The translations under genes and the position numbers were made by a program. This document shows, one piece after another, positions 25,775-35,066 of a stretch of DNA of 53,461 bases. The stretch spans positions 94,772-148,232 of the forward strand of contig JAFXHJ010000018.1 of assembly GCA_017536445.1 (NCBI GenBank). Reading direction: 5' to 3'. Source of the stretch: Clostridia bacterium. Its GTDB lineage: Bacteria; Bacillota; Clostridia; TANB77; CAG-465. The notes beneath the pieces were generated by a model. It ran no database searches. It was not told the DNA's origin and saw only the letters and a program-made list of their open reading frames with translations. Position 1 is the first letter of the stretch. Each line of letters starts with the position of its first letter.

Positions 25775-28600
25775 ATGCAAGAAAAACTTACTATTAAAGG
25801 TGCAAGAGAAAACAATCTAAAGAATGTAGATTTAGAAGTGCCAAGAAATACTCTTACTGTATTTACTGGACTTTCTGGTAGTGGTAAAACATCTTTAGCT
25901 TTTGATACTATATATGCAGAAGGACAAAGAAGATATGTAGAAAGTCTTTCTTCTTATGCAAGACAATTCTTAGGTCTTATGGAAAAACCAGATGTAGATA
26001 GTATAGAAGGATTATCTCCAGCTATATCTATAGACCAAAAGACTACATCTAAAAATCCACGTTCTACTGTTGGGACTGTAACAGAGATTTATGATTATCT
26101 TCGTCTTCTTTATGCAAGTATAGGTGTACCACATTGTCCTAAATGTGGAAAGAAAATATCTATGCAAACAGTAGACCAAATAGTGGACAGCATAATGGAA
26201 CTAGAAAAAGGCACTAAGATTCTTGTAATGGCTCCTGTAATTCGTGGTAAAAAAGGTGAACATGCTAAAGTTATAGAAAACGCTATTAAAGAAGGATATG
26301 TAAGAGCAAGAATTGATGGCAAGCTATATGATCTTGCAGAAGAACTTCCAGAAATAGAAAGAACAAAGTCGCATAATATAGAGATTGTTGTAGATAGATT
26401 AGTTGTTAATGAAGACATGGAAAAACGTCTAGCAGATTCTGTTGAACTTTGTATGAAACAAGCAGACAATCTTGTTTTAGTTAAAATAGTAGACGGAGAA
26501 GAAATGCTATTCTCAGGAAATTATTCTTGTCCAGATTGTAACATATCTATGGAAGAAATAACTCCAAGAATGTTTTCGTTTAATACACCATATGGAGCTT
26601 GCCCAAGTTGTACTGGTGTTGGCGAACTTTTAATGGTAGATCCTGAAAGAATTGTTTCGGATGAGAATAAAAAGTTAAGTGATCCTACATTGTTCTATGC
26701 TTGGGGTGGTAATGGAGTAGACTCTGTAACTCTTATGTATATGAGAGGCCTTTGTGACCACTATGGTATAGATATAGAAACTAAGTTTAACAAAATACCG
26801 AAAGCGTTTAAGGATGTCCTTTTATATGGTTCTAAAGGTGAAGTAATTTCTTTCAAACATGAATCTGCAAGATTTAGCCGTTCGTTTGAGGGAGAATTTG
26901 AAGGTGTTATAAACATCATTCAAAGAAGATACCACGAAACTACTTCTCTTGGTATGAAAACATATTATGAATCTTTTATGAATACAATTCCTTGTGAAGC
27001 TTGTCATGGAACAAGACTTAAAGATACCGTATTGGCTGTTAAGGTTGGAAAACTAAATATACACGAGCTATGCTCATTACCAATAATAGAAATAAAAGAA
27101 TATATAAACAACTTAAAACTAAGTGAGAAGAATAAAGTAATATCCGAACAAATATTAAAAGAATTAAATAATAGATTAGGCTTTTTAATAGATGTAGGAT
27201 TAGATTATTTAACACTTGCAAGAAGTGCTGGAACACTTTCTGGCGGTGAGTCTCAAAGAATTAGACTTGCCACTCAAATAGGTTCGGGCCTAACTGGTGT
27301 GTTATACATACTAGACGAACCAAGTATTGGTCTTCATCAAAGAGATAATGAGAAGTTACTTGAGTCTTTAAAGAAGATGAGAGATTTAGGTAATACATTA
27401 ATTGTTGTAGAACATGATGAAGATACAATGAAAGCAGCAGACTATATAGTAGATATTGGACCTGGAGCAGGTGTTCATGGTGGTAATGTTGTATTTGCTG
27501 GAACACCAGAAGATATAATGAAATGTGAAGATAGTGTAACTGGTAAATACTTAAGTGGTAAGCTTAAAATAGAAGTACCTAAAGAAAGAAGAAAAGGTAA
27601 TGGAAAGAAGTTAGAAATAGTTAAGGCTGAAGAGAACAACTTAAAGAAAGTTAATGTAGACATTCCTTTAGGAGTATTAAACTGTGTAACTGGTGTTTCT
27701 GGTTCTGGAAAGAGTTCTTTAGTAAATGAAATACTATATAAATATGTAGCGCACGAGGTAAATAGAGCAAAAACAAAACCGGGTAAAGTTGGTAAAATAA
27801 CTGGCCTTGAAAATATAGACAGTATAATTAATATAGACCAATCTCCAATAGGAAGAACACCACGTTCTAATCCTGCAACATATACTGGTATGTTTGATCA
27901 TATACGTGATCTTTTTGCTACTACTAATGAAGCAAAACTTAGAGGATACCAAAAAGGAAGATTTAGCTTTAATGTGCCAGGTGGTAGATGTGAAGCTTGT
28001 TCTGGAGATGGAATAATTAAAATAGAAATGCATTTCTTGCCAGATGTGTATGTACCTTGTGAAGTGTGTCATGGAAAGAGATATAGTCGTGAAACATTAG
28101 AAGTAAAATACAAAGGCAAAAATATAAGTGATGTATTAGATATGACTGTAGAAGAAGCATTAGAGTTCTTTAAGAATGTTACACCAATTAGAAATAAACT
28201 AGAAAGATTAAATGATGTAGGACTTGGATATATTAAACTTGGTCAACCATCAACAACATTATCTGGTGGCGAAGCACAAAGAATTAAGCTTGCAACAGAG
28301 CTAGCTAAGCGTTCTACAGGGAAAACATTATATATTCTAGATGAGCCAAGCACAGGACTTCATACAGCAGACGTAGATAAATTAATAGGAATAATAAATA
28401 GACTTGTAGATGCTGGAAACACAGCTGTAGTAATAGAGCATAATTTAGATATAATTAAATGTGCAGATCATATTATAGACCTAGGACCAGAAGGTGGTAA
28501 TTTAGGTGGTAATATTGTTGTTACAGGAACTCCAGAAGAAGTAGCTAAATGTAAAGATAGTTATACAGGTAAATTCCTAAAGCCAATGTTAGAAAAGTAA
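25775..28600 (+). CDS. uvrA: UvrABC excinuclease subunit A
   Basis: 941 residues, full length. UvrA is the dimeric damage-scanning ATPase of nucleotide excision repair, with two ABC modules. Module 1: GLSGSGKTSLAFDT, LSGGESQRIRLA. Module 2: GVSGSGKSSLVNEIL, LSGGEAQRIKLA. Zinc-knuckle Cys pairs are CPKC, CPDC...CPSC, CEAC...CEVC. TAAGGAGG precedes the start. UvrB lies in the same window but in a separate unit. Confidence 0.98.
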   Translation: MQEKLTIKGARENNLKNVDLEVPRNTLTVFTGLSGSGKTSLAFDTIYAEGQRRYVESLSSYARQFLGLMEKPDVDSIEGLSPAISIDQKTTSKNPRSTVGTVTEIYDYLRLLYASIGVPHCPKCGKKISMQTVDQIVDSIMELEKGTKILVMAPVIRGKKGEHAKVIENAIKEGYVRARIDGKLYDLAEELPEIERTKSHNIEIVVDRLVVNEDMEKRLADSVELCMKQADNLVLVKIVDGEEMLFSGNYSCPDCNISMEEITPRMFSFNTPYGACPSCTGVGELLMVDPERIVSDENKKLSDPTLFYAWGGNGVDSVTLMYMRGLCDHYGIDIETKFNKIPKAFKDVLLYGSKGEVISFKHESARFSRSFEGEFEGVINIIQRRYHETTSLGMKTYYESFMNTIPCEACHGTRLKDTVLAVKVGKLNIHELCSLPIIEIKEYINNLKLSEKNKVISEQILKELNNRLGFLIDVGLDYLTLARSAGTLSGGESQRIRLATQIGSGLTGVLYILDEPSIGLHQRDNEKLLESLKKMRDLGNTLIVVEHDEDTMKAADYIVDIGPGAGVHGGNVVFAGTPEDIMKCEDSVTGKYLSGKLKIEVPKERRKGNGKKLEIVKAEENNLKKVNVDIPLGVLNCVTGVSGSGKSSLVNEILYKYVAHEVNRAKTKPGKVGKITGLENIDSIINIDQSPIGRTPRSNPATYTGMFDHIRDLFATTNEAKLRGYQKGRFSFNVPGGRCEACSGDGIIKIEMHFLPDVYVPCEVCHGKRYSRETLEVKYKGKNISDVLDMTVEEALEFFKNVTPIRNKLERLNDVGLGYIKLGQPSTTLSGGEAQRIKLATELAKRSTGKTLYILDEPSTGLHTADVDKLIGIINRLVDAGNTAVVIEHNLDIIKCADHIIDLGPEGGNLGGNIVVTGTPEEVAKCKDSYTGKFLKPMLEK

Positions 28601-28611
28601 ATAAAATATGC

Positions 28612-28701
28612 AAATATAACAAATTCATTACAATGAGTAAAATACATTGTAATGAATTTTCTTTTGTGATTAAATAAAATATATAAGTGTAAATAAAGGA
28701 G
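28612..28701 (+). repeat. Cassette leader element, copy 1
   Basis: First of three near-identical 90-base elements at 28612, 31074 and 34223, each ending at the ribosome site of an A gene. It contains a perfect 15-bp inverted repeat, AAATTCATTACAATG (28621-28635) and its complement (28645-28659), with a 9-base loop, then TTTTCTTTTGTGATTAAAT and a conserved AT-rich stretch to AAAGGAG. Its place 20 bases after the uvrA stop suggests terminator function. Its conservation through to the RBS suggests that it also controls the A gene. No good sigma-A promoter lies between stem and start codon. Confidence 0.85.
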
Positions 28702-28711
28702 AGATAAACAT

Positions 28712-29434
28712 ATGAAAAAACTAAAAATATTAGCAATTGCTTGTGCATTGCTTATGACTACAAATGTACATGCAGCATTGCAATCTAGACCAGGTGGAAC
28801 AGCTACAAGTAGACAATATGCAAGTGTATTTTTTAAACTAGCAAGAGAAATGGAAGCAAGTGGAGGTGCACTAGGATTATCTGCAACGTTTGCAGAAAAA
28901 TCTAAAGCGTACGAGGAAACATCAGTAGCGAACGGAATAGATTCACATATGTGTAAAAATACCGAATGGGGTGCGGCTGCAATGTTAGCTGCGTCTAATT
29001 ATGGTGCTGGAGCAGGCAATGTAAAAACGGATTATAACAGTTCTACCAAAATGTATGGAGTAACCGCTTCAACTACTGGGAATATGACAGGTATATTTGG
29101 GTTAAACGGCGGAGCAGCATCTTATGAATATGTATCAGCTGGTATCGTTTCAAAAATGATAGATGGGTACAACAGATATATAGCTAATGCAGCACCTAGA
29201 TATGTAGATAAATATTCTGAAAGCGATACTAATCCTGTAGGAGCAGATAGATTTATCCCAGGAGATGCAACATATGAAACAAGAAAACTTCCTAGTGGTT
29301 CAACAAACTGGGTAAGTAATAGTAGACCGATTGGACTTCGTACAGATGGGTTGTTTTCTATTATGCATTATACTGGTATAGGAGATAGCGGTGAAGGTAT
29401 TCATATTTGTGTGTGGGTAGGAGACGGAATATAA
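28712..29434 (+). CDS. Cassette 1 protein A: secreted C-terminal half of FGE/C-type-lectin-like domain
   Basis: 240 residues. A signal peptide ends at A21 (TNVHA). The mature protein matches only the second half of the lectin-like domain known from clostridial and mollicute pilin-like surface proteins: a helix ASVFFKLAREMEAS, then IDSHMCKNTEWGAAAML (77-92), STTGNMTGIFGLNGG (120-134), RYVDKY, IPGDATYE and a variable end closing in CVWVGDGI. The first half of that domain is missing here but is present in the next gene. It has no anchor of its own. It is 24 bases upstream of the pilin-like partner. Confidence 0.8.
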   Translation: MKKLKILAIACALLMTTNVHAALQSRPGGTATSRQYASVFFKLAREMEASGGALGLSATFAEKSKAYEETSVANGIDSHMCKNTEWGAAAMLAASNYGAGAGNVKTDYNSSTKMYGVTASTTGNMTGIFGLNGGAASYEYVSAGIVSKMIDGYNRYIANAAPRYVDKYSESDTNPVGADRFIPGDATYETRKLPSGSTNWVSNSRPIGLRTDGLFSIMHYTGIGDSGEGIHICVWVGDGI

Positions 29435-29458
29435 TAGAGTTAATACGGGGGAAGTAAA

Positions 29459-31054
29459 GTGAGAAAAGGAATAAGCTTAATAGTATTAGTAATAACAATT
29501 ATTGTTATGATAGTATTAGCTGCCGCTGTGGTTATAACATTAAATAATGCAGGGATAATAAACAAAGCAGATGATGCTACATTTATTACTAATATAAAAT
29601 TAATAATTGAAGAATATGGAGTATTCCAAGGATTTTACATATTAGAAGGAAATGATATAAAAACTTTAAATGTAGGTTCGGATGATTTAAGCACAATCAT
29701 TAAATCCATACCAGAAGATTGGGCATATAAGGATAAACTGGAGATAATTAAAGGCGAGTTAACATATATGGTTGATCCTGATGATGTAAATGATGTAGAA
29801 AGAGCAAAAAAAGTATGTCTATTAGGTATGAAAGTTGATGGGGCAGATAGCTGTAATGATGTTGGGCATATAGAACCACATAAAACAAGTTATGCTAAAG
29901 TAGGAAATATATATTATAATACTCCGGATATATCCAATTTCAATGCAACAAAAACATATTTTGTAACATATGATTCAAATGGTAATGAAAAATTAGGTAA
30001 AAATATTACAAGAAAAGCGCCAGAAGATTGGTTTGATTATGAAAATAAAGAATGGGCTAATATTGTAGTTATAAATGGAAATTTAAAAACATATTTAGTA
30101 TGGATACCTAGATATGCATATAAAGTAGACAGTACAAATAAGGTTGTAGATGTAAGATTTGTAGATAACAATAATACATATATAGCACCAGATGGAACAC
30201 AGATTACATATAATGATACAGTTCCAACTTTCGACGCTAATGGTAATCAAACAAATTATGTTGTAAATAGTGCATTTAATATAAATATGGGAACAGATGA
30301 AAATCCAAGTATGAAAGCTTTAGGTGGATTTTGGATGAGCAAATACGAAGCACAAAATGGATTAGATTTAGAACCTGCAATAGAAGTATGGGATACGAGT
30401 ATTGAAATATTTAAATGTAGTTCAGCAATACCATCTGGGTATAAATATGAATATTATTTAAACGGAAATTTAATTACAACTTTAACAACAGGAACATATA
30501 AATTTGAAAACTTAACACCTAATACGGTATATCATTTAGTTATTAGCTTAAAAACGGGAGATTTAGAAGTTGGTAGATATGAAGAAACTATAAGAACTCC
30601 TGCTACACAAACATATAATCAAGCAAATGCACCAGAATTAGGGGCATTATCAAAAGCAGGTACATATTACTTAACATGGGATGCAGATGGAAATGAAATA
30701 AGAACAGAAGTTGTTGATGAGTCAGGAAATAAAGTTAACGCACCTGCTGATTGGTATGATTATGATAATAAAGAATGGGCGAATATTGTAGTTGTAAATG
30801 AAACCATAGGTTCTGAAACATATTTAGTATGGATACCAAGGTATGAATATAGAGTGTTAGATGGAAATCCTACTACGACTGAAAGGAAGGTAGACATTGC
30901 ATTTATTTCGGCTAACCAAACAGAGCCAACACCAGGATATATAATCCAATCAGCGTTCATATTAAATATGGGAACCGATGATAATCCATCTATGAAACAT
31001 ATACCAGGTTTTTGGATGAGTAAATATGAAGCACAAAATGTAACTACAAATTAA
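29459..31054 (+). CDS. Cassette 1 protein L: pilin-like anchor with two N-terminal lectin-half domains
   Basis: 531 residues with a GTG start after GGGGGAAG. The N-terminus KGISLIVLVITIIVMIVLA is a class III/prepilin-like membrane helix, cleavable after Gly but lacking the usual Glu5. After a helical region (about 35-130) come a lectin-half domain (about 140-295: DWFDYENKEWANIVV, YLVWIPRYAYKV, GGFWMSKYEAQ), one Fn3-like domain (about 300-380) and a second lectin half (about 385-531) that ends the protein right after GFWMSKYEA. The complementary half is in the preceding gene, so A and L may assemble on the surface (inference). Confidence 0.8.
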   Translation: MRKGISLIVLVITIIVMIVLAAAVVITLNNAGIINKADDATFITNIKLIIEEYGVFQGFYILEGNDIKTLNVGSDDLSTIIKSIPEDWAYKDKLEIIKGELTYMVDPDDVNDVERAKKVCLLGMKVDGADSCNDVGHIEPHKTSYAKVGNIYYNTPDISNFNATKTYFVTYDSNGNEKLGKNITRKAPEDWFDYENKEWANIVVINGNLKTYLVWIPRYAYKVDSTNKVVDVRFVDNNNTYIAPDGTQITYNDTVPTFDANGNQTNYVVNSAFNINMGTDENPSMKALGGFWMSKYEAQNGLDLEPAIEVWDTSIEIFKCSSAIPSGYKYEYYLNGNLITTLTTGTYKFENLTPNTVYHLVISLKTGDLEVGRYEETIRTPATQTYNQANAPELGALSKAGTYYLTWDADGNEIRTEVVDESGNKVNAPADWYDYDNKEWANIVVVNETIGSETYLVWIPRYEYRVLDGNPTTTERKVDIAFISANQTEPTPGYIIQSAFILNMGTDDNPSMKHIPGFWMSKYEAQNVTTN

Positions 31055-31073
31055 TAGATTACATATAAACAAA

Positions 31074-31164
31074 AAATATAACAAATTCATTACAATGCGT
31101 AAAATACATTGTAATGAATTTTCTTTTGTGATTAAATAAAATATATAAGTGTAAAATAAAGGAG
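31074..31164 (+). repeat. Cassette leader element, copy 2
   Basis: Second copy. The 15-bp inverted repeat is at 31083-31097 and 31107-31121 with loop CGTAAAATA (copy 1 has AGTAAAATA). The following stretch to the GGAG of the next A gene is nearly identical to copy 1. It starts 19 bases after the stop of the cassette 1 L gene. Confidence 0.85.
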
Positions 31165-31171
31165 AAAAAAT

Positions 31172-31891
31172 ATGAAAAAACTAAAAATATTAGCAATAGC
31201 TTGTGCATTACTTATGACTACAAATGTACATGCTGCGTTGCAATCGAGACAAGGAATCTCGACTGCAAAAATGTCTCAAAGTAGCTTTTTTAAAAATATA
31301 CGAGATATGGAAATGGAAGGTGGCACACTAGGGCTAGCTGCAACTCTTGCAGATGTAAATGGTGTTTATACAGAAACATCTCCATCTAACTCAATAGATG
31401 CACATATGTGCAAAAATATAGAGTGGGGTGCGGCTGCAATGTTGGCGCTTTCAGATTATGGTGCTGGAAGTGGTAACATATCTGGGTCGGACTATAACAG
31501 TACTACAAGAATATATGGAGTAAAATGTTCAACAACAGGAAATATGTATGGGATTTTTGGCATGCATGGTGGTTTTGCGAGCTATGAATTTACGGCTGCT
31601 GGGATTGTATCTAAAATGAACTCATCGCCATCATATAGTAAATATTTAATAAGTGCACCGCCAAGATATGTAGATAATTATGCAGAGAGTACAGACTCTT
31701 CAGATTATACAAGATATATACCAGGGGATGGAACTTACGAGTTATTGGGAATTACAACTGGATATATGATAACAAACGGAAGACCCGTTTTTGAGAGGGG
31801 GAGTACCCACGTTGCTTATCATAATGCTGGTCTGGGATATAGTGATACAAGAGCTTCACGTGCATGTTTGTGGGTAGGAAACGGAATTTAA
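31172..31891 (+). CDS. Cassette 2 protein A: secreted C-terminal lectin-half
   Basis: 239 residues, a paralogue of the cassette 1 A protein. The signal peptide is virtually identical (MKKLKILAIACALLMTTNVHA), whereas the mature part diverges: IDAHMCKNIEWGAAAML, STTGNMYGIFGMHGG, YIPGDGTYE. The last 45 residues differ strongly (TNGRPVFERGSTHVAYHNAG) before the conserved RACLWVGNGI end. The pattern of fixed signal and variable C-terminus suggests diversification of an exposed surface. The L gene follows after 19 bases. Confidence 0.8.
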   Translation: MKKLKILAIACALLMTTNVHAALQSRQGISTAKMSQSSFFKNIRDMEMEGGTLGLAATLADVNGVYTETSPSNSIDAHMCKNIEWGAAAMLALSDYGAGSGNISGSDYNSTTRIYGVKCSTTGNMYGIFGMHGGFASYEFTAAGIVSKMNSSPSYSKYLISAPPRYVDNYAESTDSSDYTRYIPGDGTYELLGITTGYMITNGRPVFERGSTHVAYHNAGLGYSDTRASRACLWVGNGI

Positions 31892-31910
31892 TATTATGGA
31901 GGCAATAAAA

Positions 31911-33776
31911 GTGAAAAAGGGAATAAGCCTAATAGTATTAGTAATTACAATTATTGTTATGATAATACTAGCTGCTTCTGTAGTAATAACATTAAGTAAT
32001 ACTGATATAACAAATAAAGCGGACAAGTCTACTTTTATATATAATCTAAAGAATTTCGTAGATGAATACAATGTATACCTAGCTTTTTATTTAGCGGAAG
32101 GAAATAAAGCAACAGATTTAAATGTAGAAAGTGAGAATATGCAGAGTGTTATAAAATCTATACCAGATAATTCTATATATAAAGAAAAGTTAGCAATAAT
32201 AAGTGGTGAGCTAACATATATGGTAGATGACCGAAATAAAGATGATGTTGAAAGAGCTAAATGGGCGTGTGAAGCAGGAGTAAAAGTATATGGAATGGAA
32301 TCTTGTGGAGATATAGAATTTTCAGAAACACATAAAGCGGCTTTTGAAAAAAGAGGGAACATATATTACAACACACCAGATTTAACAGGATTTAATCCTG
32401 AAAAAACATTCTTCGTATCATATGATGCAGATGGAAATGAAAAAATAGGAAATAATATAAGTAAAAAGCCACCAGAGAATTGGTTCGATTACGAGAATAA
32501 AGAATGGGCAAATGTCGTGGTTGTAAATGAAAGCATAGGAACAACAACATATTTTGTATGGATCCCAAGATATGCATATAAAGTAGATAAATCGGGGAAA
32601 AAAGTAGATGTAAGATTTGTAAACAACTCAAATGAATATGTAACATATAATGAAACAAAAATAACATATAACGATACAGAACCAATGTTTGATGCTGATG
32701 GGAACCAAACTAATTATGTAATTAGTAGCGCATTTTATATAAATCTGGGAAAAGAAACTTCAGAAGTAAAACAACTATCTGGTTTTTGGATGAGTAAATA
32801 TGAATTGAATGATACAATAGATATTACTAATATTAACACATGCTATGGGACTAATTATATAGAAATTACAGGAATAACGCATACAGGCGTTGCGATGTTT
32901 GATTACTATTTGGATGGGAATTTAATAATTGAAAATACTGGTACGACATATAAATTTGAAAACTTAAAAAACGACACAATATATAATATTAAAATTGTTG
33001 GCAAGAGTGGTTATGGAGAAGAACTTGCAGTATATGAAAGAGAGATAACGACTTTAGGAAGTAACACTAACGGAATGACTACATTTAAAGCAGACGCTCG
33101 CCACAACTCGATAATAATATACGATACATCTTTAACAGATATAGCAAGACAAAATAGAGTAAAAACATATGAATATTATTTGGATGATGAATTAATAACA
33201 ACTAATACCAATGGTAAATATACTTTTGAAGGTTTAGAACGACAAAGGACATACAAGGTAACAATAAAGGTTAAAGATACTGGTATATATTATGGAGAAT
33301 ATACAAGAACATTTACTACGCCAGAAGTACCTGTATATGGAGAAGCAAATGCGCCAGAATTAGGTGAATTATTAAAAGCAGGTACTTACTATTTAACATG
33401 GGACGCAGATGGAAATGAAATAAGAACAGAAGTTGTGGATGAATCTGGAAATGCTGTAGCTGTGCCTGATGGTTGGTATGACTATAGCAATAAAAAATGG
33501 GCGAATATTGTGGTTGTAAATGAAAGTATAGGAGCAACAACATATTTTGTATGGATTCCAAAGTATGAATATAGAGTAATGGGGGCAGAGTCTTCATATG
33601 CTTCAGATGAAAAGGTAGATATTGCATTTATTCCAACTACAAGATTAGAAGCAACACCAGGATATATACTTCATTCAGCTTTTGATGTAAATATGGGAAC
33701 TGATGAAAATCCAGATATAAAACATTTACCAGGCTTCTGGATGACTAAATATGAATTAAATGAAGTAACGAATTAG
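31911..33776 (+). CDS. Cassette 2 protein L: pilin-like anchor, two lectin halves, two Fn3-like repeats
   Basis: 621 residues. I set the start at GTG 31911, seven bases after ATGGAGG; the in-frame ATG at 31896 contains that ribosome site and would mask the prepilin leader. The protein begins KKGISLIVLVITIIVM. Domains: membrane helix, helical stalk (30-130), lectin half 1 (about 140-300, ending LSGFWMSKYEL), two Fn3-like repeats (about 305-470) and lectin half 2 (about 475-621) ending PGFWMTKYELNEVTN. It is close to the cassette 3 protein over its first 130 residues. Confidence 0.8.
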   Translation: MKKGISLIVLVITIIVMIILAASVVITLSNTDITNKADKSTFIYNLKNFVDEYNVYLAFYLAEGNKATDLNVESENMQSVIKSIPDNSIYKEKLAIISGELTYMVDDRNKDDVERAKWACEAGVKVYGMESCGDIEFSETHKAAFEKRGNIYYNTPDLTGFNPEKTFFVSYDADGNEKIGNNISKKPPENWFDYENKEWANVVVVNESIGTTTYFVWIPRYAYKVDKSGKKVDVRFVNNSNEYVTYNETKITYNDTEPMFDADGNQTNYVISSAFYINLGKETSEVKQLSGFWMSKYELNDTIDITNINTCYGTNYIEITGITHTGVAMFDYYLDGNLIIENTGTTYKFENLKNDTIYNIKIVGKSGYGEELAVYEREITTLGSNTNGMTTFKADARHNSIIIYDTSLTDIARQNRVKTYEYYLDDELITTNTNGKYTFEGLERQRTYKVTIKVKDTGIYYGEYTRTFTTPEVPVYGEANAPELGELLKAGTYYLTWDADGNEIRTEVVDESGNAVAVPDGWYDYSNKKWANIVVVNESIGATTYFVWIPKYEYRVMGAESSYASDEKVDIAFIPTTRLEATPGYILHSAFDVNMGTDENPDIKHLPGFWMTKYELNEVTN

Positions 33777-33785
33777 GAGAGATTT

Positions 33786-34217
33786 ATGAACAAGAAAAAA
33801 TTATTAATAATTATTGGAATAATAGTAGTTATTGCAGCAGTAGTAGTTGGTATAATAGGCGGTTCCAAAGGTAAATCAAATACAAGTTTGAGTAAGGCTG
33901 AAGGCGACAGCCTTTACTCAAAACTTGAAAATATATTAAAATCATCCAACTTTACATATGATGTACTTCAAAACAATGGAACAAATTATGGTGCATCAAG
34001 TAGAGTAGAATATGCATTAAGTGATGGCACCGTTTTTGAAGTATACGAGTTTGTAGAAAAATCTGTTGTATATGAAAGTATATTAGATACAGGATATATG
34101 TATCTTTTAGGAACAGAAACAAAATATAAAGTAAGCACGGTAAAAGAACTAAATATAGCAATAAAATACTTAAATGAAGGTTCTAGAATAAAAGAAATCA
34201 AGAAGATATTAAAATAA
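33786..34217 (+). CDS. Cassette 2 accessory membrane-anchored protein
   Basis: 143 residues, found only in cassette 2 and starting nine bases after the L stop. One N-terminal membrane helix (about 5-26) is followed by a soluble domain beginning at the residues SLSKAEGDSLYSKLE. It has FEVYEFVEKSVVYESILDTGYMYLLG and a C-terminal helix. No family is recognised. The DNA at 33887-33922 forms a long hairpin inside the coding region. Confidence 0.65.
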   Translation: MNKKKLLIIIGIIVVIAAVVVGIIGGSKGKSNTSLSKAEGDSLYSKLENILKSSNFTYDVLQNNGTNYGASSRVEYALSDGTVFEVYEFVEKSVVYESILDTGYMYLLGTETKYKVSTVKELNIAIKYLNEGSRIKEIKKILK

Positions 34218-34222
34218 CAAAA

Positions 34223-34311
34223 AATATAACAAATTCATTACAATGAGTAAAACACGTTGTAATGAATTTTCTTTTGTGATTAAATAGATATATAGGTAAA
34301 ATTAAAGGAGA
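34223..34311 (+). repeat. Cassette leader element, copy 3
   Basis: Third copy. The stem strands are 34232-34246 and 34256-34270 and the loop is AGTAAAACA. The right strand reads CGTTG where the others have CATTG, which replaces an A-U pair by G-U and keeps the RNA stem. The tail to the AAAGGAG of the A gene is slightly more diverged. It begins 6 bases after the accessory gene stop. Confidence 0.85.
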
Positions 34312-34318
34312 TAAATAT

Positions 34319-35047
34319 ATGAAAAAATTAAAAATATTAGCAGTAGTATGTTCATTGCTTATGACTACAAATGTGTATGCAGCGTTACAATCTAGACCAG
34401 GTGTAGATGCAAAAAGAGACGCAACTGTAGAAAATATGTTTAACTATATTCGTGATATGGAATCAGAAGGTGGAGCATTAGGACTTTCAGCAAATTTTGC
34501 AACGAATGCTACTACGAAAGAATATGAAGAGACTACATCTTCAAATAATATAGATACACATCTGTGTAAAAATACCGAATGGGGAGCAATAGCAATGTTA
34601 TCTGCTTCTAACTATGGCGCTGGAAATGGAAATGTAAAAAATAATTATAATAGCACCACCAAAACATATGGTGTTACAGCATCAACTACTGGCAATATGA
34701 CAGGAGTATTTGGTATGTTCTCTGGTGCAGCAGGTGGTGAATTTGTAGCTGGTGGAGTGGTTTCACAATTGACAGTTTGGCCTTGCGATGGTTTAAAAAC
34801 AGTTTCATTAAGATATATAGATAATTATAAAACAGGAACAAGTTCATCAGACTTCTCAAATTACATACCAGGGGATGCAACATATGAAACAAGAACGTTT
34901 TCGGGTAATGGTGGCTTTTTTGTAACATCTGGTACTTCTTCACTTTTTTATCGAGGAAATAGTTATGGAATATTTAACTTTGGGACTAGCTATGGTGGCG
35001 AAAGCTACGGTTCTCGTGCATGCGTATGGGTAGGCAACGGAATTTAA
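34319..35047 (+). CDS. Cassette 3 protein A: secreted C-terminal lectin-half
   Basis: 242 residues. The signal peptide MKKLKILAVVCSLLMTTNVYA is slightly diverged. The mature chain has IDTHLCKNTEWGAIAML, STTGNMTGVFGMFSGA, RYIDNYKTG, YIPGDATYETR, then a Gly/Ser/Phe/Tyr-rich variable stretch (FYRGNSYGIFNFGTSYGG) and RACVWVGNGI. The RG(N/G) and G-x-F pattern in that stretch matches the exposed C-terminal loop of FGE/lectin-fold domains. It pairs with the L gene 19 bases downstream. Confidence 0.8.
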   Translation: MKKLKILAVVCSLLMTTNVYAALQSRPGVDAKRDATVENMFNYIRDMESEGGALGLSANFATNATTKEYEETTSSNNIDTHLCKNTEWGAIAMLSASNYGAGNGNVKNNYNSTTKTYGVTASTTGNMTGVFGMFSGAAGGEFVAGGVVSQLTVWPCDGLKTVSLRYIDNYKTGTSSSDFSNYIPGDATYETRTFSGNGGFFVTSGTSSLFYRGNSYGIFNFGTSYGGESYGSRACVWVGNGI

Positions 35048-35066
35048 TATTATGGAGGCAATAAAA

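Noticed and set aside
28612-34311. Three regularly spaced repeats that could suggest a CRISPR-like or transposon-end array
   Set aside because: Spacing is 2.5-3 kb and the repeats sit at gene starts with intact ribosome sites; there are no spacers, no transposase and no target duplications.
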